Below, one piece after another: positions 44,231-53,477 of a stretch of DNA of 64,000 nt. Origin of the DNA: Aplysia californica (Eukaryota; Mollusca; Gastropoda; Aplysiida; Aplysiidae). The stretch's first letter is position 1; each line of letters starts with the position of its first letter. The stretch is taken from contig NW_004797570.1 in assembly GCF_000002075.1 (NCBI RefSeq), forward strand, positions 364,384-428,383, written 5' to 3'. The notes under the pieces are model-generated. The model ran no database searches and was not told the DNA's origin. It saw only the letters and a program-made list of their open reading frames with translations. The translations under genes and the position numbers were made by a program.

Positions 44231-45430
44231 GACAGGCTGGAAAAAAAAACTTCTGTCTTTGCTGTGCTTACCATTGTCCATGGCCTTCAGTAAGTCTAAG
44301 AATAGCATTTATTATCCTGTTGACTTTCCGCCAAATATGTTATTTATATTTCCCCTATCCCCTTTGAGACCGGGCCTTTCTTTTTTTAAAAATGCATAGT
44401 ACATGCATGTATATAATTAAGCTACATAATATATTTCTAAGAATTATTTCTCTTTTTGTGTTGGGGAGGAAACGGGATCGAATTAACGACTGGCTAGATG
44501 CAAGGAGGGTATTTTTTCTCCTTTTTTCTGTTCTTTTTCACGCTATGGTCAAAACGCCGACTCCTGCATGATTGCAGCGAACAACAACATCGATTTTGGT
44601 GGCATAAAGGTCTTTTTTTTTATTGAACCCTCCCCCCTTAAAAAAAAAAGCAGCTCCCTTCCTCTTCCAAAAATTTTCTTCGCTTAAGTCAATATTTATT
44701 AGTATGTTTCAGAGGCGGAAAAATGAACATGGTGTTTTATTATTGTATTATTCAAAGGAAAATAATTAATTTCACGTTTAAAGGTAACATTTTGCATGGG
44801 GGTTATGTTGTTTCGTTTTCAAGGTCTCGTCAGCTGTAAATAATTAGTCTTTTTAATAGACTGATGGAGTATTGCCGAGTTGCTTTTGTCCTCTCAAATT
44901 GTTCGCTTATTCTGCAGTGTGGCTTATATTATGTTTTAGTTTTTAAAAGTAGTAGGCTAGTTTTAGGAATGAGCCGTAATACAAAAAATATTTTTAGGTA
45001 AATATCTAGCCGACTGGATGCTGTTCATATTTTTTTCTTTTCATGTTTGAATTTTAGGTACAACAACTAATTTGAGCAACTACCTCATGGATTATCTGGC
45101 AAACGTGCATGAACCATTCAAATTTCTGCATGTGCTCGTGTTTACATTTGTATTACACATGATTTTTCAAGGTAAATCGGCTATAACAGATCTTCTTGGC
45201 ACATTAACTGATGGTAATATTAATTTCTGTATTTGAATTAGCTGTGGATGGAATGTCACGTTTAGTTATTTGTTCTTACTTGTATAGATCTACAGGGTAT
45301 AATTGATTCGACACCTGTGACAAGGCCCTACTAGATCTAGCTACACCTACACTACTACACTACTGGTACTGGCGGGCGTGTGTGAGTGTATGTCCTCGTC
45401 CTCGTACTCGTATGTGGTTCTCTTTTGTCT
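44231..45430. other. gene-free stretch
   Basis: AT-rich, no recognised gene or repeat. A 112-bp open block at about 45061-45172 is bordered by TTTTAG and GTAAAT and could be an exon, but matches nothing I know. Confidence 0.4.
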
Positions 45431-45431
45431 T

Positions 45432-45625
45432 CTAGAGATCTAGATCTAGATCTAGATCTAGATATTAGATCTAATACTGTAGGCCTATTACAGTGTCTGT
45501 GACAATAGTGACAGTCTGTAAGTCTGCACTGTGAATGATCATATCCTGTGACATCATATGAGTAGATATCTAAATCTAGATTCTAGATCTAGATCTAGAG
45601 ATCTAAGATCTAGAATCTAGACTCT
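45432..45625. repeat. AGATCT/TCTAGA self-complementary runs
   Basis: GATCTAGATCTAGATCTAGA arrays at about 45434-45465 and 45564-45620. Each unit is its own reverse complement, so the runs can fold at many registers. Confidence 0.85.
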
Positions 45626-45644
45626 CTGTGCAAATCTACCTTTT

Positions 45645-45705
45645 TTCCCGGCAAGTCTAGCCGTACTTAACTATGGCTAGACTGCCAGTCTAGCCGTACT
45701 TATTT
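45645..45705. repeat. palindrome family B, first site
   Basis: GTCTAGCCGTACTTA, then GGCTAGACTGCCAGTCTAGC (near-perfect hairpin at 45675-45695), then CCGTACTTA. Same words as the array at 47173-47318. Confidence 0.85.
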
Positions 45706-45750
45706 TTAATATGGGCGATGGCTGGACTGACCATTAAAAAAACGAAGTGA

Positions 45751-45900
45751 TTATTCGGACTCGAGTCCGAATATGAAAAAATGTTATTCAGACTCTGATT
45801 CTTGTCCAGCATTCTTGACTCGAGTCCGAATAAGAAATTTTTTTATTCGGACTCGAGTCCGAATATGAAAATTTTTTATTCGGACTCTAGTCCGAATAAC
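45751..45900. repeat. palindrome family A, array 1
   Basis: TATTCGGACTC followed at once by its reverse complement GAGTCCGAATA (perfect 22 bp) at 45752-45773 and 45844-45865, a one-base variant at 45877-45898 and a degenerate one near 45815-45831. Spacers are A/T-rich (TGAAAAAATG, AGAAATTTTTT). The array ends GACGGCC. Confidence 0.93.
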
Positions 45901-45956
45901 GACGGCCTTGCCTTAGAAAAATCGAAGTGACTATATGAAAGTGACAGAAAAGAAAG

Positions 45957-46167
45957 TGGCTATTCTCACCCGCCCGGAAGTTCTCGCAAGATCAACTCCT
46001 CCCCTCTTCTCTCTCTCTCTGTCTCTTTCTGAATACTGTCTATCGGTGTGGACGATCAAATTGACCAAAACAAAGTTAAAAAATGATGTTAAAACACAAA
46101 AGTAAATTAATTTGGTTGTCTACAAAGATGCTACGGCTATTTAACTTTTCGAATCGAGCCGAACTAC
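45957..46167 (-). repeat. inverted 211-bp copy of the MITE half at 27334-27544
   Basis: The reverse complement matches 27334-27544 along its whole length with the same size and very few differences, from GTAGTTCGGCTCGATTCG to GGGTGAGAATAGCCA. The left half of the MITE is not present here. Confidence 0.93.
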
Positions 46168-46919
46168 ACTTCCGACTTCCTGTGACTCGTGACTCCAGCT
46201 TCCTGTCCTGCCTCACTCGTGACTCGCCTCTGGCTGGGAAGAGACCGGGATCACTTCGGGCAAAATGGCGTTTTGTGCAGGAGCCAAGTTTTTATCTTAT
46301 AAATGATGAATTTGAGGTCGGCCTGAAAAGTTATAGCGCTTCTAATAAATGTTTATTTGTCAAGAGGTCATTAGAAGCAATTAAAGATGGCTCGTTAGCG
46401 TGTGTTGGGGTCGGATGGGCGGCCTGCACACGTGTTGCTGTGTGCGTGTCGGGGAGGGGGATGGGGGGCACTATCGGTCCGGGCGTTGAACATCGCATAC
46501 GTGTCAGTCTTTTTCCCCCGGCAACTGATCATTATTACAATAATAAGCTAGTCTTGACGTAAATCTATGTAATGAATTGTGCGCTGGTCTATGGAATCAA
46601 AAGTTGCCGTATGCTCAGCTCTACACAGCAACACAACTTTTTCTTGGTAAACAATAGAGATGATACAGGCTTGTGTATTTGAACGAATCTGTCTTTTTTT
46701 TTTTACACAGCTCATAATATGCAGGTGCCAGGTGGTCTGCTAATCTTCAATTTTACCTTTTTCTACAACAAATTGAAGAAAGTGGGAAACGTGGGGGGGG
46801 GGGGGTATCAATGAGGCGGCGGGCATCGGATCGGCAGAAAAGGTGTGTGGGAAACTAAAAAATGGTGGAAAATTGGAAGCATTGAACGTTAGATCTATAG
46901 AACGAAGACACTTCCTTTG

Positions 46920-47045
46920 TTCCGGACCCGAGTCCGAATAACATTTTTTCATATTCGGACTCGAGTCCGAATAAGAAATTTTTTTTTTCGGACTCGAGTC
47001 CGAATATGAAAAAATGTTTTTCAGACTCGAGTCCGAATAAAGACG
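46920..47045. repeat. palindrome family A, array 2
   Basis: A perfect copy at 46952-46973, flanked by near-perfect copies at about 46922-46940, 46988-47007 and 47020-47040, with the same A/T spacers and the same closing GACGGCC as array 1. Confidence 0.92.
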
Positions 47046-47172
47046 GCCAAAAAAAATAGGCCTACTGAATTGTAAACCTAAAGTATTTGTATTTGAGACG
47101 AAATCAGGTGCTTTAATGACTGTGCATGTATTTTAAACCCCCTGTTTTCTAATGTTAATAATAGGGCCTACG

Positions 47173-47318
47173 ATAAGTACGGCTAGACTGCCAGTCTAGC
47201 CTTACTTTTAAGTACTTAAGTACGGCTAGACTTCTTGGCTAGCCGTACTTAAGTACGGGTAGACAGCCAGGCTAGCCGTACTTAAGGACGGCTAGACTGT
47301 CAGGCTAGCCGTACTTAA
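47173..47318. repeat. palindrome family B, four-unit array
   Basis: Four adjoining 35-bp units, each TAAGTACGGCTAGAC, a 3-5 base turn, then GTCTAGCCGTACTTA or a close variant. Units overlap at their TTAA ends. Confidence 0.92.
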
Positions 47319-48301
47319 TATTGATGGCTGAATTGTAAATGAAATTTTTAGTTTGCAATGCCTAAAGTATTTGTATTTCAGACAAAACCAAAAGGTGCCT
47401 TACTGACTTGCATGTATTTGAACCTGAATAATTACTAGATCTAGATCTAATGAGACCTGTGTACTTAACAGGTTTGAGTCGATAGGGCCAAACCTGGATC
47501 TAAGTACGGCTAGACTTAGTTTTTTTTTAAGGCTGGCTCTATTTCTGTGAACAGTTGGAAAAATAAACTAAACTTGAAAGTTGAACTGTATGTTTATTTC
47601 TCCGAACGGTTTCCCTTTTCGAGATTTGTTGTCCATTGTTGATAATTTGCGAATGGAGTGGCCCGTGTGTGTGTGTGTGCGTGTGCGCGCATTGTGTGTG
47701 TTTAAGTTGTGACAGGGCATATATAGGGGCGGGGGTGGAGGGATTTTTTGTTTTGTTTACATGAAGGATGCCTTTAGTTTTTGCTTTAGGGATGACTCAA
47801 TGTAAAATAGGTTACTGCTGAGGTCGAGTCGAGCAATCTTTGTTTTCTCGCAGTAGCCTACCTTTCAAATGAACAAGTATAGAGATCTAGTCTGGGGACG
47901 TTGCCCCAACGACAATTGAAATATCTGAATATTCAGACATTTAAAAATCTCTTGCTCTAGAAATTGATTTTGATGCAAAAAGTGCTTCTTCCGAGTCCTC
48001 GCAGAATGGCAGAAAATGAAAGATGACGACTAAATCTCGCAAATAGTCAAAATATCTCAAGAACGGAAACCGTTCAGAGAAATAAAGATCAAGTTTATTT
48101 TCCCGAGCGTTCGGAGAAGTAGTCACTTCGTGTTTTTTAAAGGAAGTGGTTATTCGCGGTTGAGAATAACCCGTGTCTCGCTATTCTCACCTCCTCGTTT
48201 TACCGTTAATGACTCTAGAGGGATCAGGGATGAGGTTACTGTGCTTTTGGATCGCGTCTATCCCACAGATTTCGACCCACCGGGGCAGCGCCACTGACTG
48301 T

Positions 48302-48650
48302 AGTGTCTTTAGGCCATTCCCAAAGGGGGGACATTTCTCGTTCAAGCACAGTAGAATTGTAAATGGGCTGATTCGTCATGTCACGCTCATAACTGTGCCT
48401 GATCTTCAACAGGGAACTGCTGCTTTTTCTTTCCTAATCCTTACTATTGTCATTTTCCTCTACTTCTTTTGTATGTTTGTGACTCGCTATTTCCGGGGTG
48501 CCTTGATAGTTGAAGCAGGCCTTTTACTTTTGAAGCTAGAGAGGTGAGCAGAGTAAGTCTGATTCCCTGTAAAAATTTCTCTGTTGACACCCACCCCTTG
48601 GCGCTCATATGACCTTATGCAGTTGCGAGCGCCGCAAAACCCTCTACTAA
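48302..48650 (+). mobile_element. SINE copy (GGCGCTC-hairpin family, long form)
   Basis: Matches the 42142 copy from CTTTAGGCCATTCCC through GGGCTGATTCGTCATGTCA and CACCCCTTGG to the intact hairpin GGCGCTCATATGACC...GCGAGCGCC. Confidence 0.83.
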
Positions 48651-49499
48651 AAAAAACAACAACAGAATTTCATTTGGCTCTCTGGATCTTTTTTGGCTCC
48701 ACACTTCAAATGTTCAAGAAGAAAGGGAAAGTCTCTGAAAAAAGAGGCAAGAAAAAAAAAAGTGAAGAAAAGAGCTTAGATTGCTTAATTATTAAACTAG
48801 TTGACACGATTTAATGCCCTCGCCCATTTGGTCTGAATAATTTCGAAGTGACTATTCGGACTCGACAAAAATTATATTCAGATTCTGAATTGAGTCCAGC
48901 GTGACGTCCGTTCCGACTTTCTACCCTTGTTCCTAAATATATTTCCAGCTTTTACGAACATTTTTTCGATTATAATGATAACAATTGAGACATGAGCTTT
49001 AATAACCAGTTACTAGATCTATCTAAACTGGCCCTCCCTGCATCTTTAGTCTGAACAAAACGACTAAGTTGAGTTGACCTTGCCGGGGGCAAAGTTAAAT
49101 GTTGACCAATGAGATTGCGCGTAGTGATATCGCACTCTCGGTTTGCGGGGGGAAGAGGCCACGACTGTCGGTTTTGTTTGATATGATTTTTTAAAAAAAA
49201 TTACAGAAAAACTATAACTATAACACAAAACAAACTCAAATATGGAAAGACAAATGGTGGTAGAAGTAATGATGATGCTGTAGTGGTGATAGAAAGACCC
49301 TGAGTTGTTGGTTACCGTGTACATAGACACTGCCATTGGGTAGATTTAATGAGAGTGCAGTCTTTTGACTTTTGACACAATTGCACAGTCCTCCTAGTAG
49401 GCAATTTATGGTTCTAATTCTGGTTTTACGTATAATCCCCAGATGACACCCTTACACTCACATAACTCAGTTAGAAGCTTAGTCCAAAAAATAAAACAT

Positions 49500-49590
49500 T
49501 TTTTTCGACCCGAGTCCGAATAGATAAAACCCATATTCGGACTCGAGTCCGAATAGATAAAAATTATATGGACTTGAGTCCGAATGGAGC
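49500..49590. repeat. palindrome family A, array 3
   Basis: One perfect copy at 49534-49555 between two degenerate copies (49506-49521 and about 49567-49584). The spacer is AGATAAAA. Confidence 0.9.
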
Positions 49591-50589
49591 TGGCCGAATA
49601 ATTTACAACCCTTCTACTGTAGTGCAAGAGCATTAGTTTCGTGCCCATGTCTCGTTACGTTCGTACACACTCTCTGTTCCTTGAACCATAATTTATTGTG
49701 TGTGTAGGCAGATAAGCCTGCCATCGTTAGTGTGTAAACAACAAACGGTATGGTCCGGCGGGTGGCCGGTCCCTCATCCTGCGCACCAGGGTCTTAAGTG
49801 AGACATACTTTTTACATTATTATTATTCTATTTGTTGTTCATTAAAGATTAAATAAATTTAGCAAAGATCTGGTTAAGATGATCATATCTAGATCTATAA
49901 TTTTAATATATATCTGTTCTGTTTCAAAAGTCTGACTCGTAATTTTCCATATATCCTGACTTTAATACCTGTAAGAGCGCTCACGCTTGAAGCAGTCCGA
50001 ACTATTACATATAGCTACATTATGTCTTGGAGGAGAGGGGGGGGGGGCTGAGAATAGTGGGTCATGAGCTATAGAGGTGGCCTTTTTTAAAATAGGAAAA
50101 GGAAAGGTCTTAAAGTCTTAACATTATTTTAATTAATTAAGGGCAGTTAATTTCAAGTTCAAGGTAACGCCTGAACAGCTGTCAAAGTTTTAACACTTTG
50201 ACATCACAAGGCTCATATAAAGTAAAAAACCTTGCCATCAAAGGCAACTAGGCGATTTGGGGAAAATCCAAAGATACTGGGTAGTAAACATCGCCGATCG
50301 GCGAGATGTGACAGCAAAGTGTTACTAGAGTACAGTGGAACTAGCCTGTTCTAAGCCACTACTGACATGTCTAAAGTCTACGTAAGTCTTAAAAAGACTA
50401 ATTAACTTGGACCCACTACATCTACCCGTGCTTACCTAAGACTAAGTATCTCCTGTACAAACTGCAAAACGCTGCTTCCCATTCCCTCCCCTTTAATTTT
50501 CGTAAAGTGGGCCTATACTTTTAGGCCCGTCCCGCGGGTGGTGGGCAAATGTTCCCCGATTAAGCGTATTTTGGCACCTCGCCCTCCGC

Positions 50590-51254
50590 CCGGTCTCGTA
50601 TTAGTCTGGCCTTAGCTCAGCGCATGCATGCCAAGCATCATCTGTGATGACCGGGTCCGGTATTCCAGCAGCTCAAGTGTGTGTGCGTCAGTCTGTTTGA
50701 GTTTGTGTTCGTGTTAGTTTGTGGCCTACTTCTAGAACCATTTGTGTTGGTTCAAAACCGAGTGTACGTCTCTTTCAAAACATGTCAAGTTGGTAGCTCT
50801 AGGTTCGTCCAATTAAATTAGTACAAACTGACTCATTTAGATATGAGGAGCTCAAAAGGGTAGCCAGGAAACAAGAATTCCGATTTTTCTATACAAAATT
50901 TATTAAATGAGCTTGATTTTTATAAAATGATATTGCCTGATTGAAGTAAGCTTATTTGAATACCATTGTGCAGGTAAAAAGAAAAATTAGAGAGCAAATC
51001 ATTCAGAAGTTGACCTGTATTATTTCCTTTCCAACCCAAGATCATTCATCACAACACGAGCCTCTGAAAGGTTATTCGAATGGGTGTAACTACTTGTAAC
51101 GATGTATCAACTTATGAGGGGAGGGGGGTTGTTATTCATGTGTTCGTAACACTTTATAAATAGAAAGCTATTAATATGGGATGAGTGCCCTCGGCGACCC
51201 GCTGGAATGTCCACGGTAAGAAGCTACTAATAAGACTCACATCTCGGCATAGAC
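50590..51254 (-). repeat. inverted partner of the 28.7-30.5 kb block, without the transposon
   Basis: The reverse complement runs parallel to 28700-29043 and then, without a break, 30077-30540 (for example CTTTCTATTTATAA, AGTAGTTAC.CCCATTCGAATAA, GCTACCAACTTG). It is more diverged than the internal 191-bp duplication. Confidence 0.75.
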
Positions 51255-51525
51255 ACAGATTAAGAGTTAACATTATAAATTATACTGTGTAAGATGTCTA
51301 GCATGGCCACTTTTCTCCTTGACAATGGGTGGCTGTCTTTTTAGATCCTTGACGATTTCAACATTTACTGTATGGCTGTATGTTTCTTGCCTTTGTTATT
51401 GCATGATTGGACTATGTTTCCAGGCTGCAATCGGACTGCCAGTACAGATAAAAATATTTAAATATTTGAGTTGTTGTTTGGGCTTTGGTAGGGAAATCTT
51501 CCAGATCTGCAGGTTTTATTAACCT

Positions 51526-51640
51526 CTTTGCTGGATCCGGGTATAAAGGTTTGGGTAGGGTTACGGTTAGAGTAAAGAAGGTAACCTTCAATTTAACTGT
51601 AGTCCTAATCCTTACTGTCTTATTACCTGAATCCAGCAAA
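51526..51640. mobile_element. small hairpin-ended element, about 115 bp
   Basis: CTTTGCTGGATCCGGGTA and the complementary TACCTGAATCCAGCAAA form the ends, with two mismatches. The interior is unremarkable; classification unknown. Confidence 0.5.
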
Positions 51641-52299
51641 TAAAAGAGACTAGCTGGGCCCCCGTTCGATGAACGGATTGACACAGAAGTGTGTTGATTG
51701 TTCCCAGGAGCAAGGAAAAGAATTTGACAAAGGAGTCCCTGAAAAAACGATGATGGGCATCAAACGAAAGGATCACAGTCGAATTTAGCACCAAGTAAAA
51801 AAAGAAAACATAAGGCTAGATCTATACGAATCGCACACTTAAAATAGTGCTCAGTATTGCGCGATAGTAGTGAACAGAAGTACGACTTGAAATAAACAAA
51901 CCTGGCTGATTTTCTAAAATTACAGAGACAGAAGCGTCGGCCTACAAAAGTGATCGGCGAAATAAAGAAAATGAGCTTTTTGCAGCAAAACTATGACAAA
52001 ACTGAAAAAAAACGAAGGGTGTCATGATCAGGAAAATATTTTAAAGAATCTTTTGGCGAAAACCGCATGTCGATCGATGCCGCCATTAAAAAGTCTTTTG
52101 AATAGCAAAATTCGGTCACCACAAATAGATAATAGAAAAGGAACAAAATATGCTGATCTCTAGAAGATTTTCCTAGTCTGGATCTTGACAGTCTAGTCTG
52201 CTGTGTTGTTTTTATGTTCTACTTGACAGTCTACCATTGATCAGTCTGACAACTAGTCTACTTGATGGTTTATTTGGCAACTACACTACATCCAGGGGG

Positions 52300-52790
52300 C
52301 TTTTGTGACCTAAAGAACTCTCATTCAATAGGTCCCATGTTAAAATCCGGATAGTGACGGAAAATTTTCTTCTAAAAAGTTTTCTCCTTTCACATCCTTT
52401 CCTGCTGTCTAACAATAACAATGTTCTGTCATCTGCTTTCATCTCCACTTTCTGCCCCCACCCCCACACCTCCTTTGCCCCCACCTGTGGGCTCCTGACT
52501 TTTTGCAGCCTTTCTACCGCTTCTCCTTGGCTCTTTTTTACTGTTGTCTTTCAGCCACACCATTGATGTTATGGTAGGTAAGATCTACACCTAACCTTCT
52601 TGGACAAGGGCGAAAAATCTGGGATGTCCCATGTGCGAGTTGCGCTCGATAAAGATCCCTTGGTGGTCCAAAATCAATAAGAGTAGGCTTAAGCCTTCTT
52701 AACAACTGAAAATGTTGGTGTGTCCCGCGCACTCATATATGACCTTATGCAGTTGCGAGCACCGTAAAACACTTACCAAAAAACCACAAC
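52300..52790 (+). mobile_element. SINE-like composite ending in the hairpin tail
   Basis: TCTCATTCAATAGGTCCCATG resembles the tRNA-like head at 59692. The body contains GCGAGTTGCGCTCGATAAAG and CCCTTGGTGGTCC. It ends CACTCATATATGACCTTATG and GCAGTTGCGAGCACCGTAAAAC. Confidence 0.65.
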
Positions 52791-52879
52791 TCACGGTACA
52801 AAACATTTACCTTCTGCGTTATTCAGGCTGGATTGTCATTTGCCATTAACAATGTTTTGGTCGTTGTAGTAAGTTTGTC

Positions 52880-52902
52880 AGGGGGGAGGGGGGGGGGGGG
52901 TC
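52880..52902. repeat. G-rich tract
   Basis: Run of G with single A interruptions. Confidence 0.85.
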
Positions 52903-53199
52903 TTGAAAGTAGTGAATCGGGGTATGGGAGTGATAGTACAAAAATAAATAATGAGTAAAATTACTTTTGCAGGCCTTTTGGTAGAATGCATTGTGATAGA
53001 CTGTGGTCAGTCAGGTGGGATTTTCAGTTAAGTGGACCTCATGTAAAAAAAAAAAATTGTCCTGTTAATGGGACCTTTGACATACCACTCTCTGTCATAT
53101 CACATAGAATAAGAGACACATTTCTTTACAGCATCCTTTTGTTTATTGTCGTTGACATTCTGTTGGATTCCCATGTCTGTAGCAGCTATGAATCAGAAT

Positions 53200-53380
53200 C
53201 GTGTCACCATGGGTGGTTGGCGGGTGCTCTGGTGTGGTTTGCTCCTTCTTTCCTGTCAAACATCTATCGTCCCCTTCTTTTTTATGTTTGTTACTCTCTT
53301 GTAACTCCTCTAATCTTTTGGCGCTCATATGACCTTATGCAGTTGTGAGCGCCGTAAAACATCTACTAAAACTAAACTAA
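53200..53380 (+). mobile_element. SINE copy (GGCGCTC-hairpin family, short form)
   Basis: GGGTGGTTGGCGGGTGCTC, GTTTGCTCCTTCTTTCCTGT, CATCTATCGTCC, TTTGTTACTCTCTTGTAACT and then the hairpin tail and TAAAACATCTACTAAAAC. Ends about 20 bp before the first CDAN1 exon seen here. Confidence 0.85.
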
Positions 53381-53401
53381 ATCATGTCACTTTGTCCCCA
53401 G

Positions 53402-53477
53402 ATCTTTGCTGCTGACTATGGCATCTGCATTGTGTGGGGAGGATGGTTCTGTGAGTGACTTGCAGCTAGCACCAGGG
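53402..53477 (+). CDS. CDAN1: CDAN1 first exon seen
   Basis: Acceptor TTTGTCCCCAG, donor GTAAGG. In frame it reads SLLLTMASALCGEDGSVSDL and QLAPG. Because a strong acceptor precedes it, it is more likely internal than initial, unless the upstream exon is only 5' UTR. Confidence 0.75.

Noticed and set aside
27119-46167. A single large DNA transposon bounded by the inverted 211-bp repeats and carrying LSM2
   Set aside because: One arm is the right half of a complete 426-bp element with its own two ends, and a second inverted pair crosses it in non-nested order.
46083-46562. 159-codon plus-strand frame
   Set aside because: Overlaps the inverted MITE half at its start and has no recognisable domain; composition looks like chance.
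45751-47318. A CRISPR-like array
   Set aside because: The repeats are palindromes with very short A/T spacers that are not unique, in a eukaryotic genome.
48173-48547. 124-codon plus-strand frame
   Set aside because: Lies over the long-form SINE copy; no protein similarity.
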